DNA of 64,000 nucleotides from Adiantum capillus-veneris (GCA_014529385.2 CM043959.1:53267253-53331252); one strand, 5' to 3'; positions 33,650 through 45,959 are shown, counted from the first letter of the stretch. Notes: a model not told the origin generated them from the sequence alone. Made by a program: numbers and translations.

Positions 33650-34730
33650 TTAAAATTCAGGATCCTCTTTACAATCAAAGATATCAAGTGGGGCATTTAA
33701 ATTGCTTGGTATGTGGCTGCCAAACACGACCTTCTTTGGTCGGTCACGTTGACTTTGCTGCTTTGACTCCATGATATATTTTGGACGATGAGAATTGTTT
33801 GTTCCAATTCTATCCCATTTGACTGTCTCCTTGTCTCCATGAAGGATTGGTTGTGCATACATTAGAGTACCTACAACAGCCTCATGGACCAAGCGAGCAA
33901 TGATAGCTGGAGTTGAAGTGTTCTAAGACTGAGGTCTAGAAAGCAAGGTCTCTATTGTGGGACCGGTTTCTATATATCTTCTAGTTTTATACCCTAATTA
34001 CTTTGCCAATTGAATATAAGAGTTAAATACATCTACTACACATGCATCATACAACAAAATCTTTCTTTTTCCACCTTCACCTGCCAACCAGCTAGCATCT
34101 ACGCTCTCTGATAAGTTCACAGTAGGGATTTGAGCTCGTTTGCATGGACTTAGCTCAACCTATAAATATAAAACTGATGCACCAATTATCGATTTAATAT
34201 ATAAAGTAATAAAATTTAATAATAACATTATAATTATTCAAAAAGTACTTACTTTTTTTTTTCTACTCCTCCCCAATGAAAAATCCGTTGTTGCCACCAT
34301 TTGAACCATCTATTCAGTCCGGTAATGCTATCTGCTATGAGATATTGCTCCCAATAATTTTGAACAAAATTTGCCTTTCAAGATGCAAGGTCAATGGTCC
34401 TACATGCTCTCCATTCCTCACACATAAAAATGTGATTTTTGATTAGATTTTGTGGTACATATTTTTTTAGCATATTTATGCAGGCTCTGCTCCCAATGAA
34501 ATAAACAAAAGCATTTACGTCCCTCCATAATGTTTTCTGGCCCACCATTGAAGACTATTCAAATAGCTTTCCAATTTGCACTTGCTTCATTAGACATAAA
34601 GCGTGCAAAATCTACTGCACTATGTCCATATTTCTCTATTGTTACATTTAAGTTCTGCCAAAAAATGATTTGGGATTCTGTATCCTCTTCTTTAGTTTCA
34701 CATATTGCAATAATTTGCAATGATCTTATG
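33650..34730 (-). pseudogene. Decayed spliced gene, possibly transposase-derived
   Basis: Two minus-strand exons are visible: 34730-34253 and 34159-33650. The acceptor before exon A is TTTTGCAG, the donor GTAAGTACT and the second acceptor ATTTATAG. Exon A reads LNVTIEKYGHSAVDFARFMS, NEASANWKAI, stop, IVFNGG and GRKCFCLFHWEQSLHKYAKK. After a frameshift come FVQNYWEQYLIADSITGLN and WQQRIFHWGG. Exon B reads VELSPCKRAQIPTVNLSESV, KILLYDACVVDVFNSYIQLA and VHEAVVGTLMYAQPILHGD. The ANW..R-FHW-QSL..WW pattern recalls a plant MULE/SWIM-type transposase-derived family, from memory only. Stops and shifts show it is dead. Earlier exons may lie above 34.73 kb. Confidence 0.45.
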
Positions 34731-35009
34731 CTGCAAAATATTCATGCACAAACAATTACACTTTATAACATGTAAGACAAATCAACAAAAAAATTCAATA
34801 ACTACCTTGAATCATAAATCGAGCATGACATTTTAGCCCAACCCTCTATTCTATGGGTGAAATCAAAATGCACCTACGCATTCCTTAAGTCTCCACTACC
34901 CGTTCCTTACCCGTTCTTCTCATACGGTTAACTAAATCCAACCCAGAAGTTGGACCTTTTGTGGACATTTTAAACAATATTAGGGGAAGTTTGAGGTCTC
35001 GTTTTTGCC

Positions 35010-35013
<4 letters not shown>

Positions 35014-35098
<85 letters not shown>
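35014..35098. repeat. (GA)n microsatellite
   Basis: About 42 uninterrupted GA units. Frames through it encode only Arg-Glu or Leu-Ser repeats. Confidence 0.95.
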
Positions 35099-35102
<4 letters not shown>

Positions 35103-35199
35103 CTAAGCCAATGAGGCGAGGGCTTCCGTTACAAAATATTCTTTTTGAAAATTTCATTTGATTTCTTAAAATGAATTTTCTTTGAGGCTCAATATGAGG

Positions 35200-37037
35200 T
35201 AAGTTTCAAGTACATGTTCCTTTTACCTCAAAAAAATCTCTTTCACGGGCCCAAAAGATTTTGAATCTTCTTGCAGTCTTCTTTTCCCTCCTTTTCCCAC
35301 CCCTCTTCGTCTCACTTCCCTCTCCCTCCTCTCCTTGCTGTCCTCTGTTCTTCTTCATCTGCTCTACATCTTATTCTCCTCTAGAAATGGATTCCACCCG
35401 ATCCAAATACTCTAGCACATCCATTGAATCCATCACAATGTATGCCACATTAGATGAGCACAATCAATGGATTCCAATATCTATATCTGAAGGTAGTTAA
35501 ATTATAATGCAACAGAGTAGGAGAAGAAAATTCTCATCCAAAAACCCAATTTTGTCATGCTAGAAAAGGAGAGTGAAGGATTTTGACTAGTTGGAGCCAA
35601 GAAAACAGTGAAAGAGATTTTGGTGGAGCATGTTTACATGCAAAAGAAGCTTCATCTACAATTTGAAAGCTCAAATCTTCCTCTATACAAAGCTAACTGA
35701 CTGTAAGTATTTCAAACTTCTCTTCTTGTTTGTTGTTCTCTACATGATTATAATTAATGGTTCTCCACTATGTTTATCTTCTATACTTGCTTTGTGGTTT
35801 TTGTTTCTCTACTATGCTTATTACATACCTATATCCCTCAAGCATAGCGGAATGAAAACCTGTGGAGTGGGTCATAGATATTTTAGATGTCTAGCATACA
35901 TCCATTGGTGAATAGCTTTACAAAGGTAAACACATGGCTCTTTGGCAGAAAGAGGGATATTCTTTTATGATAATTTTTATGTTCCCCCAAAATCTATAAG
36001 GGATTGGGCATTGTCACCAAAGTTGCACTACCTAGTTTTAGGAATGGACAATGGCCATTTCCAAGCTCTATAACAAGTGAAAGCTATAGGTGCAAGATCT
36101 TCTCTGAGATCCAAAAATGTCTAAAGGCCAACATTGCAAGCAAGCTGAGCAGAGTTTCAATGTTTATGCCCATCATTGTCTTTGTAGATTTCTTTGCAAA
36201 GCTTGATGTGAAAGTCTCTAGAACAATGATGTGAGTTAAGTGCTTAGAAAGTGAAGATATGTTAGAATTTGTGGATGAGGGGTTGGAGTCAAAAAATAGT
36301 GAATGGGGTTCTTTGCAAAGTGCAATCTAGATCCATTACCTGTAAATACATGATTCATACCCAAAACTTTATTATTTCTTTGTTTTATAGTCGATGGCAT
36401 CATGTGGGGGGTGGGGACTTGGTTCCTTTAGATCAGAACATGGATGATTTCAATGAGAATCCCATTCAGGACATTGATGTATGGATGAACACTTGGCAAC
36501 ATTGAAGATTAGGACCAAGTGCTCATTGCACCAAGTGAGAGAGGACTTACACAATGAGGAGATAGATTTATCCTCACCTTTTGCTTTTCAGATAGTAGGA
36601 AGGAATGTATGTAAATAATAGTTTCTCTTTTTATGGAGAAATTTATGTGTGACCTACTCTTACTTTTTCTGTGCGATTGGAGGTCTTGAGGACAATTGAG
36701 AAGAATGTTTTATGCCAAGATGTGCTAGAAGGGATAGTACATCTTCGTCCAAGCTAAAGCTTCTTGCTAAAGCCTATGCAAATTGCATCAAACTAGCATT
36801 TTGTACAAATGCTGGTTGTCTCTTCTTTTAATAGACTAACATTTTGTACATTTCCATATTTTGGTTCAAAAGTCTTGTTTGATGTTAATGTCTTGTTTGA
36901 TATTTTTAAATTATTCTTTAATTGTTTTATTTCATGTAATCAATATTGTTTTTAATTCTTCAATAAAGAGAAGAGCCCAATTTAGATTTATCACCATTTA
37001 TCCTCTTCCTCTTTCTGTGAGCAATAGGTAAAGAGAT
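35200..37037. other. Unassigned DNA with one possible first exon
   Basis: A plus ATG at 35387 opens 36 codons (MDSTRSKYSSTSIESITMYA onward) that run into a GT donor-like GGTAGTTAAA. Later plus frames (36004-36234, 36269-36505) contain ordinary-looking protein text but with stops and no domain I know. It could be the 5' half of the gene relic at 37.04 kb; this is unproven. Confidence 0.3.
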
Positions 37038-37379
37038 ATGGGTAAGGATTCTGCCTCCTCCTCATTTCATGTGGGTAAGAAAAAGAGAAAAGCCCATGAA
37101 TAGAAGGAAGAGAGGGAAGAGGTGGAAGAGAAGGAAGACCCCGAGCCACTCTTCATTATTTCCACCTACTTGAAAGAACTCCCACCATGGTTGGCATATT
37201 TCTTAGGCACCTCTGGGGTAGGGTTGGAGGATGGCATGGATTATAGATTGGGCCTTGACATGTTGCTGTCAGCACAATTGGAATATAAAAAACATGCAGA
37301 GACAAATGCAAGGGCTGCCACAATTGCAACAGAAACTGGAAGACTGTATTGGGAGCTTCATGAGAAATGGAGCCAATGA
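37038..37379 (+). pseudogene. Short charged ORF with one internal stop, unknown
   Basis: From ATG at 37038 the frame reads MGKDSASSSFHVGKKKRKAH, E, then a TAG, then KEEREEVEEKEDPEPLFIIS and a helical-looking tail (LSAQLEYKKHAETNARAATI, LYWELHEKWSQ). The total is 113 codons. The amphipathic C-terminus suggests a real coding relic, but I recognise no family. The next feature runs convergently on the minus strand. Confidence 0.35.
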
Positions 37380-37519
37380 AAATTGCAAACTCTCAAGAAA
37401 ATTTGTATACTTTTCTCATTGGAAAAAAAATGAGTATGTAATGTTGTCTCTTTACAACAGTGCTCACAAGTAGAGAGTATTTAATTTTCTCAAGTAGATG
37501 TTCTCGATTATGTAATGTA

Positions 37520-37960
37520 TGTATTTACAAAATTATGCTTCACAAAACACTTTTGGGGGTTTAAGGAGTTCTAGGACTCTTTCTTGTGCTAGCTTCCTAT
37601 GTTTTTCTCTGTTTTGGGGGTGTTTTGGACTCTGCCTCTTCAAATGTCCGCTTCTTTTGCTCCTCTTTGTCATGTGTTTGTGTTTTTTTGGGGCTCTTTC
37701 TGGGTGCAACAGGCTTCTTTGAAATGTCATTCTATGGCCTCTCTTCCTTTGGAACCTCCTTGGGCTTCTCTGCCTTGGGCATCTCTTTCTTTAGAACCTC
37801 CTTGGGCTTCTATGCCTTGGGCTTCTCTTCCTTTGGAACCTCCTTGGGCTTCTCTTCCTTTGGATTCTCTTCCTTTTCTCTTTTGTGTGTATCCTCCTTG
37901 CCTTGTGTGGTACTTGCCCTCTTCCTTTGGCTTCTCTAGCCCTTTGGAGGCTTGGGTGCT
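37520..37960 (-). pseudogene. Lys/Pro/Glu-rich repeat-coding relic
   Basis: One minus frame gives imperfect repeats of the type KEEKPKEVP (four or five units of about 36-54 bases). They continue into SKKPVAPRKSPKKTQTHDKE, EQKKRTFEEAESKTPPKQRK. Four stops interrupt it. Immediately upstream (about 38,060-37,970) the same strand reads NCYINNHVWWVRAKLIRYMV, perhaps an earlier exon. It may belong with the decayed gene at 33.6-34.7 kb, but nothing joins them securely. Confidence 0.35.
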
Positions 37961-38529
37961 TCTGTGACTAGTGGCATATGGACACTAACCATATATCTAA
38001 TCAACTTTGCCCTTACCCACCAAACATGGTTGTTGATGTAGCAATTCCTATTGATCTAGCAAAGAAAATTAGTGTGTTAGCTTACCCTAATAGCAATAGC
38101 TATTTATATGGTCAAAGTATTACCCTAATAGTCTTTAGTGGATTGCAATAGGTGTAGTCAATTACTAGCTTGGCATTTGTTATCACTCTCCATCCACATG
38201 AAAAAGACTCCTCCTGCAAAGGTGGCTACAGAAACAAAATAGGAAAAATAAATACACAATTTGAAGCTCAATCTACTTACAATTTGAAGATTAATCTACC
38301 TTCACATTTAAGATTTACATGTCATCCATGAGCTTTGTAATAGGAGGGCATTGCTCAAATGCCTATACCAACCTTGAGGCAACCCTATCTAGAAAGATCC
38401 AAATCATTGTTACAAAATAACTGAATTTGCCAGCACTGGCTAAAGTATTGGATAGCTACACTTTTATAAGACAAAAACATTGTTCATTGAAAAGAAACAT
38501 CTACATTTGCTTACTCTAGTGTAGCATTG

Positions 38530-41500
38530 TAAACATTGACAAGGTTCATACTATCCTTAAGCTGTTTTCCTTGCATCCATCTAGCATCTTCAAAAGGATA
38601 ATTTTTGAATTTAATAAGATATCGTCAGACAATCTTACCATGCTGTAGTACCTTGTCCTCATGTCAAAGGATAGCTTCGGATTGTAGCACCTCTTCTTGA
38701 TCTTCAATTTCTGGGGGGTCTTTAATAATTGGAATTGTTGGTGGCTCTTCTTTGTAAGGCTTGAGTAGGCTCACATGAAAAGAATTTTGTATGAGCCAAT
38801 GGTTGGGCAACTTGAGTTGATAGGCCATGTCACTGATTGGTTTTAAAATTTGAAAAGGACCAAAGTATCTTTTTACTAATTTAGCATAATACTTTTGGTG
38901 GCCTATAGGTTTTTTGCCAGTAGTTTGCCTCAATCGAGCCTTTGAAAATTTTAGTAATACCCAATCATTTTCTTTGAATGTTAAGGCCCTTCTGTGCTTG
39001 TTAGCATCAACTTTTTGCCTTTGTTGGGATATAAATATAGCCTCCTTAGTATTTTGTAAAGATTCTTGTAGGTCTCGGCTATACTCATCAGCAACAAAGA
39101 TCTTTCCATGTACCTTAAGTAGCAAGGGACTTTTAGGTCTTCCCTCAATGATTTAAAAAGGTACCTTTCCTGTAGTAGTATGGACAATGTTATTGTACGC
39201 ATACTTCACAAGTGGTAGATACTTCTCCCATTGTGAGCGTTGATCTACTTCTGTAACATAAGTCCTTATTATATCAAGAATTGTAAGGTTAGCTATCTCA
39301 CTTTGGCCATCCGTTTGTGGGTGATACACCGAAGAGAAGTTCAACTTTGTACCTAGATTTTCAAAGAGACCTTTCCAAAAATTACTGGTCATTCTAAGAT
39401 CTCTATCTGACACGATGGATGTTGGAAATCCATGGTGTTTGAAAATCTGGGATATGAAGAGGGTTGCCATTTGGTGTGCCTTAATAGTCTTTTGACAGGA
39501 ATAAAGTGTGCTTCCTTGCTAAACCTATCAACTACTGTCCATATTCTCGTAATCCCATGGATAGACTTAGGTAATCCAAAGATAAAATCCATGGATATAC
39601 TCTCCCATGGTGAATTAGGGATTGGCAATGGCTAGAGTAATCTAGGTTGCTTCCCTCTATCATACTTTGTCTTTTGATATACCACACATTTGGAAACATA
39701 CTCTTGTATGTCCACTTTCATGGTGGGCCAATAAAAATATGTCTCTACTCCTCGAAGAGCAGGTTGAATCCCTCTATGCCCCACATAAGAGGAGCATGGG
39801 ATTCATACATCAATTCTTACGAAGGGAGTGAGTAACACATAGCCTATTTCCATGGAGAAGATAACCATCTTGCAAGGTGAATGGTTCCTCTTTCTTCCCT
39901 AAGGCAAGGGTTGACATTATATCCCTAAAATTAGGGTCAGTCGCATACTGGAAGATAGATCATTGTGAGTTGCTATAGACACCCCATTTTCCCTTGGTTG
40001 TCGTGATAATGCATTTGCCATTTGATTATGCTTATCAACAATATGAAAATTGAATTGTGAAAGGAAATTTTCCCACCTCATTTGTTTGTCAAATAGCTTG
40101 GTTTGCATCATGAATACTTGAGACTTTGGTGGTTCGTTCATAAGATGAATGGAGCTCCCAAAAGATGGTGCTTCCATGTGTCTAGGGCATGAAGAACATC
40201 TAGTAGCTCTTTCTCATATATGCCCAACACTCATTCATCGGTATTGAGTCTTCAACTTTCATATGCTATGGCATGCTCTTCTTGAAGAAAGACCGCTCCA
40301 AGGCAATCTCTCCATCACAAGCATCACATTGGACCTCAAATGGTTTTGAGATATCCAATCGTGTAAGCATTGATTTGGAGGTAAGGCTTTTTTCAAAAGC
40401 TTGTCAAAAGCATTTTTCTCTTTAGCAGTCCATGCATACTTAACATTCTTTTTTGTTAAGTCATGTAATGGTCCTGCTATTTGAGGGAACTTTTCTATGA
40501 AGCGTCTATAGTATGCGCACATACAAATAAAGCTGCGTAGCTCATTAGGGTTAGGCCATCCTTTTATTACCTTTACTTTGATGGATCCATATGGACACCA
40601 TATTTAGAGATAATGCGACCTAAATACTGAATCTCTTGAAGGAACAAATTACATTTCTTTTGGTTAATGAAAATTTTATTATCCCTCAAAGATTGAAAGA
40701 TTACCTGGAGATGTTGCTTATGCTCCTTGAGAGAATTGGAATAGTTGATGATCACACTCCAGTAAACTTGCGGTAGGGGCTAATTTTTTTCTCCATTAGG
40801 TGGTTGAATGTGGCCAGAGCATTTCTCAAGACAAAAGGCATGACAAGATATTCATAAAGACCAAACATTGTGCGAAAAGCAGTCTTTACGATATCTTCAT
40901 TCACTAGCCTTATTTGATGATAGTCGCTTTTTAGGTCAATCCTACTGAAGTAGGTAGAGCATTGTAGCTTATCAAACAGATCTTCTACCATTGGTACGGG
41001 AAATCTATTTTTGATATAGTGATCTGGTTTAGTGCTCTATAATCAACATACATACGATATGTGTCGTCTTTCTTTTGCACTAGTAGGACTGGTGAACAAA
41101 AGGGAGAGGAGGTAGGCCTCACCATCCCTTTTCTACCAGCTCATGCACTTGCCTCATAATCTCCACTTGTTGAGCTTGAGAAACTCTATAAGGAGGTTTA
41201 TTAGGCAGTGAGCTCCCAGGTAGAAGCTCTATCTTATGGTCATCATCCCCTCGTTTTGGAGGTAACTCCATAGGGATGTCATCGATAAATACGTCTTGGA
41301 ATCTATTTAGAAAAGTATACAAGTCTAATTCTTCTTGATTCCTACCACTTTGATTTGTTAAAACATTAGCTTCATTTAGAGACTCTTTGACAAAAATCAT
41401 GTATGAGGAAACCGAGCTTTTCATTGACTTATCAAAAGCAGGCAAATTTACAAGAGGTATAGTACGGCCCGACTGATTGGCATCTATATACATGTTCTTT

Positions 41501-41825
41501 TCCTTGTAGGTGAAACAAATTCTCCTTTAAGGGAACTTCATGTTGGTAGTCATGCGGTTGAACCATGGTGCCCCTAGGATAACATCCTCATGTTGGAGAG
41601 GGGAGATGAGAAAGTCTTCTTTGTTGATGGAGCCTTGGACATGAAGGCTCAACTTCCCAATCAAGGGAGGAATGGAGGTTTGTTGTCCCTTGAAAGCTCC
41701 ATCAACAGTTACAATATCTCCCATCTCAAAAGCTTGAATGCCGAGCTTAGTGGCCAACTTCATTGATGTGAAGTTGTGAGTAGAGCCATGGTCAAAAAGG
41801 ATGAAGGCACCATGCTCCCTCACCT
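38530..41825 (-). pseudogene. Gypsy pol: protease, RT, RNase H, integrase, chromodomain
   Basis: The protease reads FILFDHGSTHNF (the usual DSG is DHG). RT keeps SRIDLKSDYHQIRLVNE and FGLYEYLVMPF, but the place of the YLDD box reads YWSVIINYS, so both catalytic Asp residues are gone. RNase H tail: FHIVDKHNQMANALSRQ. Integrase: [53 protein letters not shown], ending [15 protein letters not shown] and FHVSLLKPY. The chromodomain reads VRRYLIKFKNYPFEDARWM (about 38,640-38,560). Numerous stops and shifts occur. This is a chromovirus-type gypsy element. Confidence 0.82.
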
Positions 41826-41829
41826 TTCC

Positions 41830-43025
41830 CCAAGCATAGGAAAGAGATGACCCTTTGCAATAAGCACCCTCTTTTGGAGCTTCGATCGTGGAAGCTCTAG
41901 GAGTCTCCTTGCATGCATTTCTTTGGGGGCAAGAACGCTAACCATGCCCTTTCTTCCCACATTTGAAACATTTGCGATCCTTTCAAAAAGACTCTAGCTC
42001 TTTAGGAGAGAGTTTATTTTTACCTTTGTAAATTCCCTTCTCCTTGGTCTTGTTGTTTGTTGGATTTACTTGGGAAGAGTTTAGAGCATTGGTCTTACCT
42101 CTTGAATCATTTTGGTCTTTGTTTTTCATGGGCTTGGCATTCCTTTTTGCCCCTTGTTGGAAATTAATGCAAGAAGCAACCATAGTGTGGTGGATAACTT
42201 CAGTGATAGTGCTAGGACGTTGTGAGTTGGCATACTCTGCTATTTCTTCAGGTAATCGCACACAAAATTGTTGCTTTTTCTTGGCAAAGTCTATCTTTTG
42301 AAAGAATGTAGCTTTGAGATGTAAATCCCAAAACTTGTCTACATATTTGTGGATAGACTTGTTGGAGAGTAGCTTCAAACTCTACCATTTGGTGAGCACT
42401 TTATCTTTGGCGTCCCTTGCAAGAAATAGTTTCATGATGGAAACTCGTAGAGTTTTCCATGTCTTTGGAGCTTCTCTGTTGCCACGAAGGCTAGCCCACC
42501 ATTTTCGAGTGAATTTTTGAAAGTGCATAGCTACATGACGTAGCTTGGAGGACTTTGTGAAGCCCCCGTCTCCAAAGGCTGCATCAAATTGCTGGATGAA
42601 GGCCAAAACTTTGTCGATAGCACCAAAGGTGCCATCATAGGTGAAAAAAGAGATACTCTTTCCTCCCTCTTTGAACTTCTTAATTTATAGGACCTTTTCC
42701 AAGCAGCATAGGATTTGCGATGTCCTCTCCTCTTGTATTCTCTAGGAAAATAGCTACAACTTTCGTCAAAACAGGAGGAAGGTGATGAAGAAGGAGAAGA
42801 GGTGACCTCTTTCTTGCCTTTTTTGTCCTTTGTTTTTTCTCTTCCCTTTCAAATTGACGAGGAGAAGGATTATAGGATGATCTTTTCCTCTTGGGAGGAG
42901 TTGGGAATTGTCGAGAGCGCCGTGTTCGTGGAGCCATATCTTTAGAGGAATTTGAAGATTCACTTATTTCTCTTTCATTGGATTCCTCCTCTTCTCTTAT
43001 TAGAGAGAGTCTTCTTTTGGAAGTC
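41830..43025 (-). pseudogene. Gypsy gag with zinc knuckle
   Basis: An N-terminal acidic/basic region (EEEESNEREISESSNSS, then MAPRTRRSRQFPTPPKRKRS) leads to the retrotransposon gag domain (AFGDGGFTKSSKLRHVAMHF, KWWASLRGN, WKTLRVSIMKLFLARDAKDK, YVDKFWDLHLKATFF). The knuckle is CFKCGKKGHG, stop, RSCPQRN (about 41,915-41,980). Stops at about 42,380 and 41,983 break it. The true start is replaced by the head-to-head junction. Confidence 0.75.
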
Positions 43026-43847
43026 TCAACAAGAGGCTTCCTAAACTCTCAAAGTGATTGGGTCTTGCTAAAGTTTCTCAAGTCTCATCTAAGGCATACT
43101 ATGGGCCACCAAGAGTATTATGCTAAACTAGCAAAAAGATACTATGTTTCTTTTAAATTCTTAAGCCAATCAATGAGATGGCTTATCAATTAAATTTGCC
43201 CAACCATTGGCTCATGCACCATGTTTTCCATGAGAGCCTATGTAAGCCTTACAAAGGAGCTCCATCAAAAGAAGCAATAGTTGCAGACCATCCAAAAATC
43301 AAAGATCAAGAAGAAGTACTTCAATATGAGTCCATCCTATGACATGAAGACAAGGTATTAAGAACGATAAGATTATCTGACGATATCTTATTAAGTTTAA
43401 GAATTACTCTTTTAAAGATGCTAGATGGATACAAAGAACCTAGCTTAAGGATAATATGAACCTTGTCATGCTTACAATGATGCCTTAAAGTAAGAATATG
43501 AAAATGCATTTTAAATGGACAATGTTTTTGTCTTATAAGACTAGTTCTATTTTTATTGTGCACAAATTTAAATAGTATGCATGCTTCGGATCATGTTTGT
43601 TGTGACCACGTCTCACAAACACCAAGTAGAACTTGTCACTTTACTTTGGAAGTATGATATGGACTAAAGCCAGACATGCTTGCGGTAGCTACGTCTCCGA
43701 AGCACCTAATGGACTAGTCATCTATCTTGGAATGATGTCGTAGGGTAAAAAGGGATCCTCTACCCGCTAAGAAACATGGACTATTGACTAGGCTTTATCT
43801 TCTCTACCTCATAGTCGAGGATGACTATGATTTCGAGAGAGAGGTAA

Positions 43848-44835
43848 TGTTATAAAATATAATATCTATCTTTACCAAATGATTTTCTCATATTAAACTA
43901 ATCATTTAATGTGGGAGAATAAACGGGAACAAGAGTTAGAATAGAGACATGTGCTTCTAGACCTATCTCAACACAGGACCAAAAGGAGAGATGGTTGCAT
44001 CTCAATAGGGGTCCAAAAGGAGTTGGTCTATCAAGAGAATAAGTGCTTCTAGACTTACCTCAGCAGGGGACCAAGAGGAGAGATGGTTACATCTCAATAG
44101 GGGTCCAAAAGGAGGTAGTCTATCAAAAAGCAATGTGCATCTAATGGAGCTTAAAAGACCTTAGGGTTAGCTTCATTAAAGACCTCCAATGGTTAGTGTT
44201 AAAAGTCCTTTGACCTTAGGCTTGAGGTGGGAACCCGACCTAAGCTTGAGGTGCTTATCGTGCTTGATGACTAAGGTGCTTGAGGTGCTTGTCGCGCTTG
44301 ATGACTAAAATGCTTGAGGTGCTTGTCATGATTGATGACTAAGGTGCTTGAGGTGCTTGTCATACTTAATGAGGAAGGTGCTTGAGAAGCTTCCCATGCT
44401 TGGGGGATAAGGTGATTGAGTCAAAAAGGGATCCTACAAACTTAATGAGGAAGGTTCTTGAGAAGATTCCTATGCATGAAAGTCCCAAAGTTAGGGGAAT
44501 CTTTGACTTAACCTTCCACTCACCCAAAGGGCACACCTTTTCTCAAAGGACACATGGGAAAAATGTCAGACTCTCCCTAAGCTTAACCACATGTTGTGCT
44601 TGAATGCTATTGGTTGGGCTAAAGAGGGGTCCAATGAGCTTCTAGTTCCATCCAATAAATATCAAGATATTTTCAAGGTCTCTCTCTCTCTCTAAGGGAT
44701 AAGGAGAACACTTGTCCAAAGACTACCCATGTACTTGAATGCATGCTGCATGTGATTGGCTAGGGGGGAGAGGGATGAGCTTGAAACATGTGTAAAACTA
44801 CAACTCACCCCAAGAAAGCAAGGAGGGTCCTGGGG

Positions 44836-44887
<52 letters not shown>

Positions 44888-45591
44888 ATTTTGTGGATCA
44901 TTCTCACTTGGTCAAAGTTGAGGAACTCACCTCCTTCTCCAAGCTTGTGATAAGTGAGAGCCTACACCAACACTCTTGGCTATGGAATGCAAATCCAACC
45001 AAGATCCATGCTTCAATACTTAAGCTTGTCATCTTCTCCATCTTCATTACTAAGCTATTATGTATGCTAGCAAGAAGAGTGATGGTAAGTGAGAAACTAT
45101 TTCTTTCTCCTATGGAATGTTTCTTCTTCCTCTTCCCTACCCTCATTCCCCGCTAGCTCTCTCCACCTTCAAAGGTGTTTGAGGCCTTGGGACTGAGGCT
45201 TGGGATGGTTAATGCTTTCCACACATTTTATGTTATGCTTGTGATGCATGAAGCTTTCCATATTCATTGCATCACCAAGGTCACAAGGAACACAAAGATT
45301 GTATTGTACCAAGTCTCTCTTGATGGGTGAAACTATAATACAAATGCCTATTGGAGGGGGACCGGCTCCGTATGAATCCGGTCCTCAATTGTTGTCATGT
45401 TCTCTTTGTCACGTTCTCTAAACTCTCTCTCTTGCAAAAGTATTGGTCATGCCAAGTTAGCTAAGTACCATGTTTATGTTGCTACCATCAATTAAGTTCA
45501 CCTGCTATGCTCACAAAGTAATCTCACAAAAGTGCTTTATCTAAATTCCTAATTCCGCTACTCTCAAAGTTCATAGGCCATTTCTATTACA
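43848..45591 (+). repeat. Putative gypsy 3' LTR with internal minisatellites
   Basis: The start is supported by the adjoining purine tract; the end is inferred only from a TG..CA frame. Inside are two roughly 90-base direct units (about 43,950-44,130), a run of about five 32-34-base units built on GAGGTGCTTGTC and GATGACTAAGGTGCTT (44,224-44,395), a short (CT)n and a (CA)n. Confidence 0.5.
44839..44885. repeat. (CA)n microsatellite
   Basis: About 23 CA units inside the putative gypsy LTR. Confidence 0.95.
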
Positions 45592-45717
45592 AGCACCTCA
45601 AGCACCTACTTTGAAGCATTACAAGCACCTCAAACACGACAAGCACCTTAGTTAGCTCAAGCACGTCAAGCACCTTAGTCAACTCAAGCACGACAAGCAC
45701 CTCAAGCACATGCTTAG
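45592..45717. repeat. Inverted copy of the GTGCTTGAG minisatellite
   Basis: Repeats of AAGCACCTCAAGCAC and GACAAGCACCTTAG read as the reverse complement of the minisatellite at 44,224-44,395. They lie between the gypsy LTR end and the copia 5' LTR, so a second, oppositely oriented LTR fragment was probably the copia target. Confidence 0.7.
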
Positions 45718-45897
45718 TGTTGGGTTGGTAAAGCCCAATGTGTCGCGCCTGAGTGTTGGGAGGCTGAAAACTATCGGGAACTAACACTGGCCATTCATTC
45801 TACATAATAGAATAAGGACTCATAATCCTAACACTATTGTTTTTGGAGTCCACCCAAACCTGTGTCTCCTCTCTTCTCCTCTCTTCTCCATTGCTGT

Positions 45898-45928
<31 letters not shown>

Positions 45929-45945
45929 CTAGCACGCGCACTTCA
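45718..45945 (+). repeat. 5' LTR of family-B copia, with (CA)n
   Basis: 228 bases. Near its 3' end it carries about thirteen CA units (45899-45924) and no CT tract. Confidence 0.9.
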
Positions 45946-45947
45946 AC

Positions 45948-45959
45948 TGGTATAAGAGC
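45948..45959 (+). other. Primer-binding site of family-B copia
   Basis: TGGTATAAGAGC matches the initiator tRNA-Met site at 11 of 12 positions, two bases after the LTR end. Confidence 0.85.

Larger units (their letters stand above)
38530..43025 (-). mobile_element. Chromodomain Ty3/gypsy element body (gag-pol), LTRs not attached
   Basis: Minus-strand gag to chromodomain occupy 43.0-38.5 kb in normal order. The left end fades into unrelated sequence near 38.45 kb without a recognisable polypurine tract or LTR. The right end stops at about 43,025, where a plus-strand fragment of the same family begins head to head. The 5' LTR, primer-binding site and gag start are therefore lost. Confidence 0.85.
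43045..45591 (+). mobile_element. 3' fragment of the same gypsy family, inverted, with 3' LTR
   Basis: On the plus strand SDWVLLKFLKSHLRHTMG, HQEYYAKLAKRYYVSFKFL and a frame-shifted chromodomain (43,340-43,450) reproduce, in reverse orientation, the minus-strand copy at 39.0-38.5 kb. A purine tract (GAGAGAGAGG) abuts TGTTATAAAATATAA at 43848, the likely start of the 3' LTR. The LTR probably ends CTATTACA at 45591 (about 1.74 kb). No upstream pol is present. Confidence 0.7.

Noticed and set aside
43950-44395. CRISPR-like or satellite array
   Set aside because: The units are adjacent, imperfect and lack unique spacers, and they lie inside a plant LTR. They are minisatellites.
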